A DNA stretch of 11,522 nucleotides from Bacteroidales bacterium (GTDB lineage: Bacteria > Bacteroidota > Bacteroidia > Bacteroidales > P3). How positions within the stretch are numbered: position 1 is the first letter of the stretch; each line of letters starts with the position of its first letter. The stretch covers positions 1 to 11,522 of the forward strand of contig JAGBSA010000170.1 of NCBI GenBank assembly GCA_017632095.1. The letters are read 5' to 3'. The notes beneath the pieces were generated by a model. The model saw only the letters and a list, made by a program, of their open reading frames with translations, had not been told where the DNA came from and ran no database searches. Shown one piece after another: positions 1 through 8,210 of the stretch. Position numbers and translations under genes: made by a program.

Positions 1-1
1 A

Positions 2-1768
2 GTAATTCTAAACATCTTGTCAAATTCCGTATACGTTTTCTTTTCTTTGTTTTCTTTCATATTGATAATTCCATTTATCTCTGTTTTGTTTGGAGTTATC
101 ACTCCGCCCGCTCAATGTCCTGAGTTTGCCTTAAACAAAGATGTAATCATGGATTATGTCTCTTGGCATTTGGATTCGTTCAAACAAACTCATGGAATCT
201 ATGCTTGTCTTTTTGCAATCGGAGGGGCATATCTTACTTGTATCTTCTTTTCAGCATCATTTCGTTACTTGGGTATGTTTTTCCTCGCTCCGATTCGAAA
301 TGGTATTACAAAGGATTTAAGAAACGATTTGTACAGAAAAATAACTACGCTGCCAATTTCCTTTTTCTCTTCACGCAAAAAAGGAGATCTTATAGCAAGA
401 CTTACTTCTGACTTGGAGGAAATTGAATGGAGTGTACTGACAAGCCTACAAATGTTGATTAAAGACCCTTTGATGGTGATATTCTGTACAATCACTTTGA
501 TAATTGCCTCATGGAAATTGCTGTTACTTGCCCTTCTTGTGATGCCTGTTGCATATTTTTTGATAAAGAAAACAGGTGATAGCCTAAAACGTAATTCAAC
601 CAAAGCACAATCAAAAATTGGTACCTTGCTTTCTCTTTGCGAAGAATCAATTGGGGGATTGAGGTTGATTAAATCTTACAATGCCGAAGATATTGTCGCA
701 GAAAAATTTGCTGAACAAAACGACCAATACACCAAAACTGCAATAAATGTTGCTAGAAAAAGAGAATTGGCTGCACCTTTGACGGAATTTCTTGCCATAT
801 CGGCACTTGTATTTGTTGTAATTTTGGGTGGCAACATGGTATTAAAAGAAGAACTTCCTCCTGCAATACTTATAGGTTTTACACTCATATTTGCGCGTAT
901 CATTTCGCCATTACAAGCCGTTTCAACAGCTTTTTATAATTTGCAAAGAGCCGAACCTTGTGCTAAAAGGGTAAATGAAATTCTTAATGCGGACGAAAAA
1001 ATTATTCAAGCAAAAGATGCAGTTGTTTTAGAGAAGTTTGAACGTAATATATCTTTCAAAAATGTGTCTTTTTCTTATGGAGATGAAGCCCAAGTGGTAT
1101 TAAAAAACATCAATCTCAACATTCAAAAAGGAGAAACCATAGCCTTGGTTGGTGCATCCGGTGCAGGAAAATCCACACTTATGGATTTAATTCCTCGATT
1201 TGCCGATTGCACACATGGAAACTTGTTTATAGATGACCAAGACATTAAATCGTTAGACATAAACTCCGTTAGAAGAAAGATAGGTTACGTTGGACAACAA
1301 GCAATCTTGTTTAACGACACTATTTTTAACAATATAGCCTTTGGAATGCCTGATGCAACGCAGCAAGATGTAGAAGCCGCGGCTCGAGCAGCCAATGCAC
1401 ATGATTTTATCATGAAAACAGAAAACGCTTATCAAACAAAGCTTAGCGATAGAGGCATGAGCCTATCCGGAGGTGAAAGACAAAGAATCTGTATTGCGAG
1501 AGAATTGCTCAAAAATCCAGAGATACTTTTGTTAGACGAAGCAACATCGGCATTAGATACCCAAAGCGAACATGCAGTTCAAAAAGCAATAGACGAATTA
1601 AGCAAAAACAAAACCTGTATCATTATTGCACATCGTCTATCCACCATAACAAACGCTGATAGAATCGTTCTGTTGGAGTCAGGTCAAATAACCGAAGAAG
1701 GAACCTACGAAGAATTATTGTCACTCAACAAAGGATTTGCAGGATTGGTTAAGATGCAAACCCTATAA
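2..1768 (+). CDS. MsbA-like ABC exporter (fused permease and ATPase), 5' partial
   Basis: This is a half-size ABC exporter: an N-terminal membrane domain fused to one ATPase domain, working as a homodimer in the inner membrane. Residues are counted from the TTG at 17. The membrane domain covers about 1-310, with hydrophobic segments near 6-27, 60-82, 150-184 and 256-297 and a long loop between the first two. The ATPase domain has Walker A GASGAGKS (379-386), Q-loop Gln427, signature LSGGERQR (483-490), Walker B ILLLDE (503-508), D-loop SALD (511-514) and switch His539, so it looks fully active. The frame is open to the left edge (V-I-L-N-I-L before the TTG), and relatives begin some tens of residues earlier, so the true start lies outside the window. 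The family includes the lipid A-core flippase MsbA and multidrug exporters. The LTA-synthase-like gene 33 bp downstream suggests an envelope-lipid substrate, but this is inference and the substrate is not certain. Confidence 0.93.
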   Translation, partial: VILNILSNSVYVFFSLFSFILIIPFISVLFGVITPPAQCPEFALNKDVIMDYVSWHLDSFKQTHGIYACLFAIGGAYLTCIFFSASFRYLGMFFLAPIRNGITKDLRNDLYRKITTLPISFFSSRKKGDLIARLTSDLEEIEWSVLTSLQMLIKDPLMVIFCTITLIIASWKLLLLALLVMPVAYFLIKKTGDSLKRNSTKAQSKIGTLLSLCEESIGGLRLIKSYNAEDIVAEKFAEQNDQYTKTAINVARKRELAAPLTEFLAISALVFVVILGGNMVLKEELPPAILIGFTLIFARIISPLQAVSTAFYNLQRAEPCAKRVNEILNADEKIIQAKDAVVLEKFERNISFKNVSFSYGDEAQVVLKNINLNIQKGETIALVGASGAGKSTLMDLIPRFADCTHGNLFIDDQDIKSLDINSVRRKIGYVGQQAILFNDTIFNNIAFGMPDATQQDVEAAARAANAHDFIMKTENAYQTKLSDRGMSLSGGERQRICIARELLKNPEILLLDEATSALDTQSEHAVQKAIDELSKNKTCIIIAHRLSTITNADRIVLLESGQITEEGTYEELLSLNKGFAGLVKMQTL

Positions 1769-1801
1769 GCCGATATAAAATCACCGAATCAAATTTCAAC
1801 A

Positions 1802-3709
1802 ATGAAAATCAAGTATATATTTTCCTCTTACTTTATAGGAATCCTCTTTTTTACTCTTTTTAGAATATTATTGGTCGTTGTATATGCTTGTAATGCAGAC
1901 TCAGCAATAGAAATCAATAGTTTATTATTAAAAAGTTTCGCCATAGGTTGGCAATTCGATACTTGCATAAGTTGTTATTTGCTTGCTCTGCCTTTAATTT
2001 TGACTTTAGTAGATTATTTTTTGAAGTTGAAAAGCAATATCTTCAAAAGGATAATCCACATCTTGACTTGCACATTATTTTGCATCGCTTTCTTAGTTTC
2101 AGCCGCCGATATACCATACTTTAACTACTTTTTCACACACCTAAACGCCTCTATATTTACCTATTTCACCACTTTCGGATTTTTATTCGAAATGATAGTG
2201 CAAGAAATCAGTTACTTGATTTATTTCTTCTTGTTTTTAGGAATCTGCGTTGGTTATGTGTTATTGATGAATCTAAACTACAAGCACTTTTATCTAAAAG
2301 ACAACAAGCGGATTTCTTATTTCAAATCAATACCTCTTGCAATTCTTTTAGTAGGTTTATGTGTGATTGGAATGCGTGGAAGAATAGAATTAAAAAGTCC
2401 TTTAAGAGTTGGAACGGCTTACCATTGCAATGACGCATTTCTTAACAATGTAGGTCTGAATCCTTCATTTGTCTTAATCAAAAGCATAGAAGAACACAAC
2501 AAAACCGCAAACAAAGACCTGCAACTCTTAGACTCAGAAAAAGCAAACGCACTTTGGTTAAGCCAAAAGCAAAACAAGAAAGAGAATATTTCTGAAATTA
2601 AGTTGAATGAAAACACTAATGTCGTTCTTATCATAATGGAATCGATGTCCGCAGACAAGAGTGGACATTTTAATCCTTCAAGTCAATTGACTCCTTGCTT
2701 AGATAGGCTTATCGATTCCTCATATAGCTACGAAAAAGCGTACACAGCAGGAATCCATACCTATAATGGAGTTTACTCTACTTTGTTTTCCCACCCGGCA
2801 ATCTTTGCACGACACAGCTTAAAAACCACACAAATTCCGCAAATGTGCGGTTTGTCTAATGTGCTTGCCGAAAATGGCTACCAAACATTTTACTTCACCA
2901 CACACGACTCGCAGTTTGACAATATCGCAGGCTTTCTTTACGCAAACGGAATTCAAAACATAATATCTCAAAGCGACTATCCGTCCAATGAAGTCAAAAG
3001 TACGCTTGGCGTAAGCGACCATATAATGTATGCAAAGGCGATAGAAACGATCTCTTCTTTGAAAAAAGATAAACCATTCTTTGTTTGCATGCTTTCATCA
3101 AGCGATCACGCACCTTATATCTTGCCAACAGATATTCCATTTAAGCCAAAGAGCAAAGAACTTAAAGACCAAATGGTCGAATATGCCGATTGGGCAATAG
3201 GTAGCTTTATTAAGGATGCTCAAAAGCAAGATTGGTTCTCTAATACACTGTTTGTATTTGTAGCCGATCATGGTTATGTGAAACCTAATTCAAAATACGA
3301 AATGCCGCTTTCCTATCATCATACCCCTATGTTCCTATATTGCCCATCGCAAATCTCCTCTGCAAAAGACACAAGCCTTGCATTGCAAATCGATCTCGCA
3401 CCAACACTGCTTTCAATGCTTATTCCGAATTACGAAAACCATACCTTAGGAATTGATCTTCAAAAACAAGAACGCCCATACGTCTATTTCTCAGCTGACA
3501 ATCGCCTTGGTGTTTTGGACAAAGAGTATTTCTATATCTTTGAACAAAATGGTAAAGAGAAGATTTATCGATTGGACGATGATGAAAAGATAAATCGAAT
3601 TGACAAAGAACAGCAACGTGCCGATAAGATGAGAGATTACGCATTCTCGATGTTGCAAGTAAGCAATGATATGCTCAAAACACAGCAATGTAATTGCAAA
3701 AAGAAATAA
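1802..3709 (+). CDS. LTA synthase-like membrane sulfatase / phosphoglycerol or phosphoethanolamine transferase family
   Basis: This is a 635-residue membrane enzyme of the alkaline phosphatase/sulfatase superfamily with LtaS-like architecture. About five transmembrane segments lie in residues 6-190, and the catalytic domain (about 270-600) would face the periplasm. Visible active-site elements are Glu280 in NVVLIIMES (metal ligand), Thr320 in the GIHTYNG loop (candidate nucleophile, placed like the LtaS Thr), His436 in SSSDHAP, Asp489-His490 in ADHG, and His506/His507 in YHHTP. LtaS relatives transfer phosphoglycerol from lipids; Gram-negative relatives modify lipid A, glycans or periplasmic glucans with phosphoglycerol or phosphoethanolamine. 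Bacteroidota make no classical lipoteichoic acid, so the acceptor here is unknown. The ATG at 1802 follows the exporter by 33 bp without a visible promoter, suggesting co-transcription. The C-terminus ends in a short Cys/Lys-rich tail (QQCNCKKK). Family assignment is firm; the substrate is not. Confidence 0.88.
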   Translation: MKIKYIFSSYFIGILFFTLFRILLVVVYACNADSAIEINSLLLKSFAIGWQFDTCISCYLLALPLILTLVDYFLKLKSNIFKRIIHILTCTLFCIAFLVSAADIPYFNYFFTHLNASIFTYFTTFGFLFEMIVQEISYLIYFFLFLGICVGYVLLMNLNYKHFYLKDNKRISYFKSIPLAILLVGLCVIGMRGRIELKSPLRVGTAYHCNDAFLNNVGLNPSFVLIKSIEEHNKTANKDLQLLDSEKANALWLSQKQNKKENISEIKLNENTNVVLIIMESMSADKSGHFNPSSQLTPCLDRLIDSSYSYEKAYTAGIHTYNGVYSTLFSHPAIFARHSLKTTQIPQMCGLSNVLAENGYQTFYFTTHDSQFDNIAGFLYANGIQNIISQSDYPSNEVKSTLGVSDHIMYAKAIETISSLKKDKPFFVCMLSSSDHAPYILPTDIPFKPKSKELKDQMVEYADWAIGSFIKDAQKQDWFSNTLFVFVADHGYVKPNSKYEMPLSYHHTPMFLYCPSQISSAKDTSLALQIDLAPTLLSMLIPNYENHTLGIDLQKQERPYVYFSADNRLGVLDKEYFYIFEQNGKEKIYRLDDDEKINRIDKEQQRADKMRDYAFSMLQVSNDMLKTQQCNCKKK

Positions 3710-3746
3710 GCCTTTGCTTCTTAAAAAACACTATATCAAAACCTCG

Positions 3747-3773
3747 GTGAACTAAAATCAAGTTTTAATTTAC
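3747..3773 (+). repeat. Imperfect hairpin in the intergenic repeat
   Basis: Arms GTGAACTAAAA (3747-3757) and TTTTAATTTAC (3763-3773) pair over 11 positions, with one G-T pair and one mismatch, around a 5-nt loop. It starts 37 nt after the sulfatase stop codon. There is no U-rich tail, so it is not a convincing intrinsic terminator, and part of its symmetry comes from the 21-bp repeat unit it overlaps. Confidence 0.4.
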
Positions 3774-3820
3774 TGAAACTTCGTTTTAATTTTTTAATTC
3801 TTCGTTTCGCTTCAACCGAA
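3758..3820 (+). repeat. 21-bp-period degenerate tandem repeat, array A
   Basis: Three adjacent 21-nt units are visible at 3758-3778, 3779-3799 and 3800-3820. The second and third begin with CTTCGTTT exactly 21 nt apart. The first begins TCAAGTTTT and ends TTTACTGAAA. A more degenerate continuation (CGCCGTTTC) follows near 3822-3830, one base out of phase. The same unit occurs on the opposite strand at 8679-8749. The array lies between the 3' end of the envelope genes and the rnr promoter. No known element type is recognised and no function is assigned. Confidence 0.7.
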
Positions 3821-3831
3821 ACGCCGTTTCG
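3803..3831 (+). terminator. CGTTTCG/CGAAACG hairpin, possible terminator of the upstream pair
   Basis: CGTTTCG (3803-3809) pairs perfectly with CGAAACG (3817-3823) around a 7-nt loop. A second CGTTTCG (3825-3831) could compete for the same middle arm. The hairpin lies about 95 nt after the sulfatase stop. A T-rich run (TATATTTTTTG) follows, but about 15 nt beyond the stem, which is further than in a standard intrinsic terminator. The pairing is seen directly; terminator function is inferred. Confidence 0.4.
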
Positions 3832-3889
3832 TTGTTTATATTTTTTGAAGACTTATTCTTGATAGTATGAATAGATTTGAGGAATTTCT

Positions 3890-3897
3890 TATCTTTG
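3890..3897 (+). promoter_or_regulatory. Bacteroidetes-type -7 promoter element for rnr
   Basis: TATCTTTG matches the Bacteroidetes primary-sigma -7 consensus TAnnTTTG exactly. It ends 32 nt before the rnr ATG, predicting a start site near 3903 and a leader of about 25 nt. No TTTG is found at the usual 19-21 nt distance upstream; the nearest, at 3876-3879, is too close. The -33 half is therefore weak or absent. This is the likely main promoter for rnr-purD-thyA-folA. Confidence 0.6.
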
Positions 3898-3929
3898 CAG
3901 TGTTGTTCTAAATTAGAAAATAGTAGGGT

Positions 3930-6083
3930 ATGAGAACGAAAAAAGATATGTCTGCATTTGCGACTTCAATTTTGAAAGTATTTGCTTTGAATCCCTTTCA
4001 ACCGATGAATTTCAAACAAATAGCCTCTCGTCTCGGCATTACCGATAAGGGTAGTAAGGAGATGATAAAAAATCATTTGAATCAGATGTCTCAAGATGAG
4101 ATTATAATAGAGGTGGATAGGGGTAAATATAAGCTGAATCCAAAGTATGCGACAAGCGAAGTTCTTCCTGAACATTACATTGTTGGAACTGTGGATATGA
4201 AGCAAACAGGCAAGGCTTACGTTCTTTGTGATGACGGCGGGGAAGATGTTTATATCAATATGAACAACACTAATCACGCCTTAGATGGCGATAGGGTTAA
4301 GGTTTATCTTTTCCCTCAGAGAAAGAAACGCAAGAAAGAAGGTCAGATTGTAGAGATTCTCCAACGTGCAAAGACTAATTTCGTGGGCATTGTTCAAAAA
4401 CACGGACGATATGCTTTCCTTATATGTGACAATAGTTCAATGCCGGTGGATATATTCCTTGATGTCAATAATCTGAAAGGAGCAAAGGACGGCGATAAGG
4501 CTTTGGTTGAGATTGTGGATTGGCCTCAAAATGCGAATAATCCTTTTGGTGAGGTCGTTAAAGTTTTGGGACGTCCCGGTGAGAATGATGTTGAGATGCA
4601 GTCTATCTTGGCTGAGTATGATTTTCCTTTGTTTTTTCCTGACAATGTGGAGAAAGAGGCTGAGAAAATTTCGATTGATTTGGATAGAGAGGAAGTTGCA
4701 AGGCGTAGAGATTTCAGACAGATTACTACTTTCACAATAGACCCTGCTGATGCTAAGGATTATGATGATGCACTTTCGTTTCGTCGTTTACAAAATGGTA
4801 ATGTGGAAGTCGGAGTGCATATTGCCGATGTGTCATATTATGTTAGAGAAAATTCAGCCTTGAATGAGGAGGCTTTTCGTAGGGGAACCTCAGTTTATTT
4901 GGTCGATAGAACGATACCAATGTTGCCTGAAAAGTTGTGTAACGGAGTTTGTTCTCTAAGAGAAGGTGAAGATAAGTTCTGTTTCTCAGCTGTGTTTGAA
5001 ATGAACGAAAAGGCTGAGGTTGTGAATGAGTGGTTCGGTAAGACGGTTATTCGTTCCGATAGACGCTTTGCTTATGAGGAAGCACAGAAAGTTATAGAGG
5101 AAAAGTCAGGTGAATATTCTAATGAAATACTTTCTCTTTGGGCTTTGGCAGAACAAATGCGTAAGAAACGTTTTCGAGCAGGTGCGATAAATTTTGAAAG
5201 TGTTGAGGTGAAGTTTCATTTAGATGAGAATGCAAAACCAATAGGCGTTTATCTGAAAGAAACTAAGGAAGCGAATTGGTTGATAGAAGAGTTTATGCTT
5301 TTAGCAAATAAACAGGTTGCTTCTTTTATTGGAAAAGTTAAGCAGAAAGAAAAAGCAAAGACTTTCGTATATCGTGTGCATGATGAGCCGAATAAGGAAA
5401 AACTTGAGACGTTTAAGGAATTTATAAGCAAGTTAGGATATAGCGTAAACGACAAATCGAGAAGTACTTTGACAAAAAGTTTAAATAAACTCTTCGAACA
5501 GATTGTTGGAAAGGGAGAAGAGACAATGATAAGTATGATTGCGCTGCGTACAATGAGTAAAGCATACTATTCTTGCGACAATATAGGTCACTATGGTTTG
5601 GGATTCCCATATTATACTCACTTTACGTCGCCTATACGTCGCTATCCGGATGTTATGGTTCACAGATTGTTGGAGCGATACTTGGATAAAAAACCGTCAG
5701 TCGATAAAGAAGTTTTTGAAAGTCGCTGTGAGCATTGCTCAAATATGGAAAAGAAAGCCTCTGAGGCTGAAAGAGCGTCTGTAAAGTTCAAACAAGCGGA
5801 GTATCTTGCCGATAAGGTTGGACAAGTCTTCGATGGAATTGTCTCAGGCGTGAGTAAGTGGGGCATGTACGTTATGTTGAACGATAGTAAGTGCGAAGGG
5901 CTGGTTCCAATGAGGGAAATAAATGACGATTTCTATATATTAGATGAGGAAAACTTCCGTTTCATAGGTAAAACCAAGGGAAAGGTTTATCAATTGGGTA
6001 TGCCGGTAACCATAAAGATAGATAGCGTAAATTTATTTAAGAAACAGATGAAGTTTTTGTTGGTTCCGGAACAAGAAAATTAA
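3930..6083 (+). CDS. rnr: Ribonuclease R (RNase II/R family 3'-5' exoribonuclease)
   Basis: RNase R is a cytoplasmic, processive, Mg-dependent 3'-5' exoribonuclease that degrades structured RNA and takes part in RNA quality control. Domains in order over 717 residues are: an N-terminal winged helix (about 8-70), two cold-shock RNA-binding domains (about 80-145 and 150-212), the RNB catalytic domain (about 255-585) and one S1 domain (about 631-712). The catalytic acidic cluster is intact in DPADAKDYDDA (Asp271, Asp277, Asp279, Asp280), as are the VYLVDRTIPML segment (Tyr323) and TSPIRRYPD (566-574). The protein stops five residues after the S1 fold and lacks the long lysine-rich tail of the 813-residue E. 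coli enzyme. The ATG at 3930 is preferred because it lies a short leader away from the -7 element; Met7 is an alternative. It heads a same-strand run, with purD starting 32 bp after its stop. Confidence 0.96.
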   Translation: MRTKKDMSAFATSILKVFALNPFQPMNFKQIASRLGITDKGSKEMIKNHLNQMSQDEIIIEVDRGKYKLNPKYATSEVLPEHYIVGTVDMKQTGKAYVLCDDGGEDVYINMNNTNHALDGDRVKVYLFPQRKKRKKEGQIVEILQRAKTNFVGIVQKHGRYAFLICDNSSMPVDIFLDVNNLKGAKDGDKALVEIVDWPQNANNPFGEVVKVLGRPGENDVEMQSILAEYDFPLFFPDNVEKEAEKISIDLDREEVARRRDFRQITTFTIDPADAKDYDDALSFRRLQNGNVEVGVHIADVSYYVRENSALNEEAFRRGTSVYLVDRTIPMLPEKLCNGVCSLREGEDKFCFSAVFEMNEKAEVVNEWFGKTVIRSDRRFAYEEAQKVIEEKSGEYSNEILSLWALAEQMRKKRFRAGAINFESVEVKFHLDENAKPIGVYLKETKEANWLIEEFMLLANKQVASFIGKVKQKEKAKTFVYRVHDEPNKEKLETFKEFISKLGYSVNDKSRSTLTKSLNKLFEQIVGKGEETMISMIALRTMSKAYYSCDNIGHYGLGFPYYTHFTSPIRRYPDVMVHRLLERYLDKKPSVDKEVFESRCEHCSNMEKKASEAERASVKFKQAEYLADKVGQVFDGIVSGVSKWGMYVMLNDSKCEGLVPMREINDDFYILDEENFRFIGKTKGKVYQLGMPVTIKIDSVNLFKKQMKFLLVPEQEN

Positions 6084-6115
6084 GATTAGAGTAGAATTAA
6101 AAACTATATATTAAA

Positions 6116-7402
6116 ATGAAAATACTGTTATTAGGCTCAGGAGCAAGGGAACATGCAATTGCAATGAAGATTAGAGAGAGCAGACTTTGCGAAGAGTTGT
6201 TTATTTCGCCTGCAAATGCGGGAATGATTTCAGAAGGCGTTTGTGTGAATTTAGGAAACGATTTTGAAAAAATTAAATCCTTTGCCGTAGAACAGGGAAT
6301 AGATATTTTGGTTGTAGGAAACGAACAACCGTTGGTTGATGGCATTGCAGACAGTTTTGCTTCCGATGAACACACTCGTCATATCAATGTAATCGGACCA
6401 AAGAAAGCGGCTGCTATGTTGGAGGGAAGCAAGGATTTTGCAAAGGAATTTATGTTCAAAAACAATATCCCGACTGCACGTTATCGCACTTTCGGAAAAG
6501 AGGACTTGAACGAGGCTAAGCAATTCTTGAAGACGATGAATCCTCCTTACGTTTTGAAAGCTGATGGTTTGGCTGCAGGAAAGGGAGTCGTTATATTACC
6601 AACGTTAGAAGAAGCTGAAGCCGAATTAGACGCTATGTTGTCGCAAGCGAAATTTGGAGATGCATCTGCAAAGGTTGTGATTGAAGAATTTTTAAGCGGA
6701 ATCGAGTGCAGCGTGTTTGTATTGACAGATGGCAAACACTACAAGATATTGCCTGAGGCTAAGGATTACAAACGTATTGGTGAGGGTGACACCGGCTTAA
6801 ACACAGGAGGAATGGGCAGTGTTTCGCCTGTGGTGTTCGCAGATAAGGAATTCATGCAGAAAGTCGAAGATAGAATAATCCGTCCAACGATAGAGGGATT
6901 GCAAAAAGACAACTTGGAGTACAGAGGTTTTATCTTCATAGGCTTGATGAGCGTTGCAGGAGAGCCATACGTGATAGAATATAACGTAAGAATGGGAGAT
7001 CCGGAAACGGAAAGCGTAATGCCGAGAATAGAAAGTGATTTGGTTGAGGCTTTTGATTTGATTGGTAAAGGCGAATTGGATAAATACGAAATGAAAATCA
7101 AGTCTGACTATTGCACAACGGTGATGCTTGTCAGCAAAGGCTATCCGGAAAGCTATGAAAAAGGGAAAGTGATGAGCGGAATGGATTTGTGTGAGGATTG
7201 TTTCTTATTCCATGCAGGTACAAAGGCAGATGAGGAAGGTAGAATTTTAACTGCAGGCGGTAGAGTGATAGCTGTAACTTCTTTTGGCAAGACTATGCAA
7301 GAGGCTTTGGCTAATTGCTATCGTCAGGCAGAGAAAATAGACTTTGAGGGCAAGACTTTGAGACGCGATATAGGCAAAGACTTGATGAATTTGTTGAAAT
7401 AA
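6116..7402 (+). CDS. purD: Phosphoribosylamine-glycine ligase (GAR synthetase)
   Basis: PurD catalyses the second step of de novo purine synthesis: ATP-dependent joining of glycine to 5-phosphoribosylamine to give glycinamide ribonucleotide, in the cytoplasm. The length of 428 residues is normal for the monofunctional bacterial enzyme. Signatures are the N-terminal GSGAREHA (7-14), the ATP-grasp loop KADGLAAGKGV (148-158), NTGGMG (229-234) and the metal-binding stretch VRMGDPETE (291-299), followed by the C-terminal GARS domain with TAGGRV (369-374). The ATG at 6116 opens directly into the Rossmann-like beta strand MKILLLGSGA, and no earlier start is needed. The 32-bp gap after rnr is A/T-rich and shows no TAnnTTTG element, so read-through from the rnr promoter is likely. 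thyA follows after 13 bp. Confidence 0.97.
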   Translation: MKILLLGSGAREHAIAMKIRESRLCEELFISPANAGMISEGVCVNLGNDFEKIKSFAVEQGIDILVVGNEQPLVDGIADSFASDEHTRHINVIGPKKAAAMLEGSKDFAKEFMFKNNIPTARYRTFGKEDLNEAKQFLKTMNPPYVLKADGLAAGKGVVILPTLEEAEAELDAMLSQAKFGDASAKVVIEEFLSGIECSVFVLTDGKHYKILPEAKDYKRIGEGDTGLNTGGMGSVSPVVFADKEFMQKVEDRIIRPTIEGLQKDNLEYRGFIFIGLMSVAGEPYVIEYNVRMGDPETESVMPRIESDLVEAFDLIGKGELDKYEMKIKSDYCTTVMLVSKGYPESYEKGKVMSGMDLCEDCFLFHAGTKADEEGRILTAGGRVIAVTSFGKTMQEALANCYRQAEKIDFEGKTLRRDIGKDLMNLLK

Positions 7403-7415
7403 ATAATCTGAAAGT

Positions 7416-8210
7416 ATGAAACAATATCAGGAATTGTTGCAACGCATATTGGATACGGGCGTCCGCAAAGAGGATCGTACGGGTACGGGAACTCTTTCGG
7501 TGTTTGCACATCAGATGAGGTTCAATCTGCAAGAGGGATTCCCATTACTGACAACCAAAAAGCTGCATACGCGAAGCATAATCCACGAACTGTTGTGGTT
7601 TCTCAAGGGTGATACAAATACTGCTTACCTTCACGATAACAAGGTTACGATTTGGGACGAGTGGGCTGACGAAAACGGAGATTTAGGTCCTATTTATGGA
7701 AAACAATGGCGTGCGTGGGAGGCTAAAGACGGTAGAGTGATAGACCAAATTGGAGAGTTGATAGAGCAAATTAAGAAAACACCGGATTCAAGACGCCTTT
7801 TGGTCAGTGCTTGGAACGTGGGTGATTTGGATAAAATGGCATTACCGCCTTGTCATATCATATTTCAATTTTATGTTGCGAACAATCGCTTGTCTTGTCA
7901 GCTGTATCAACGCAGTGCAGACGTGTTTCTCGGCGTTCCGTTCAACATTGCATCTTACGCATTGCTGACTCACATGATTGCACAGGTATGTGGCTTGGAT
8001 GTAGGCGAGTTTATACACACTACAGGCGACACTCACTTGTATCTAAACCACATTGAGCAAGCCCGATTGCAGCTTACACGCACACCATATCAACTTCCGA
8101 CATTGAGATTGAACCCTTCGGTTAAAGAAATTGTCTATTTCAAATACGAAGACATAGCAATAGAAAATTATAACAGCCACCCACACATAAAAGGAGAAGT
8201 TGCAGTATGA
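7416..8210 (+). CDS. thyA: Thymidylate synthase
   Basis: ThyA converts dUMP and 5,10-methylene-tetrahydrofolate to dTMP and dihydrofolate. The protein is 264 residues, the same length as the E. coli enzyme, and key residues fall at the same positions: Arg21 in the phosphate-binding loop, catalytic Cys146 in LPPCH, Arg126/Arg127 in DSRRL, Asn177 in GVPFNIASY, and His207/Tyr209 in GDTHLYLNH. All are intact, so an active enzyme is expected. The start follows the purD stop by 13 bp. The last codons overlap the start of folA by four bases (ATGA), indicating translational coupling with the enzyme that regenerates tetrahydrofolate from its product. Confidence 0.98.
   Translation: MKQYQELLQRILDTGVRKEDRTGTGTLSVFAHQMRFNLQEGFPLLTTKKLHTRSIIHELLWFLKGDTNTAYLHDNKVTIWDEWADENGDLGPIYGKQWRAWEAKDGRVIDQIGELIEQIKKTPDSRRLLVSAWNVGDLDKMALPPCHIIFQFYVANNRLSCQLYQRSADVFLGVPFNIASYALLTHMIAQVCGLDVGEFIHTTGDTHLYLNHIEQARLQLTRTPYQLPTLRLNPSVKEIVYFKYEDIAIENYNSHPHIKGEVAV
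8191..8196 (+). promoter_or_regulatory. Shine-Dalgarno-like AAGGAG inside thyA, before folA
   Basis: AAGGAG lies within the last codons of thyA (Lys-Gly-Glu), 10 nt before the ATG at 8207. It is the clearest Shine-Dalgarno-like sequence at any start in the window, where other genes have A/T-rich leaders, as is usual in Bacteroidetes. It favours 8207 over the adjacent in-frame ATG at 8210. Because it is also coding sequence it may be coincidental. Confidence 0.35.

Noticed and set aside
17..19. TTG as the true start of the ABC exporter
   Set aside because: The frame is open to position 2 and exporter relatives extend further upstream; the gene is cut by the window edge.
3758..3841. CRISPR array
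   Set aside because: Units are contiguous 21-mers without unique spacers, are degenerate, and no cas gene is in the window.
3876..3879. TTTG as the -33 element for rnr
   Set aside because: It lies about 10 nt from the -7 element instead of the usual 19-21 nt.
6084..6115. Separate promoter for purD
   Set aside because: The 32-bp gap has no TAnnTTTG; it is only A/T-rich (TATATATT).
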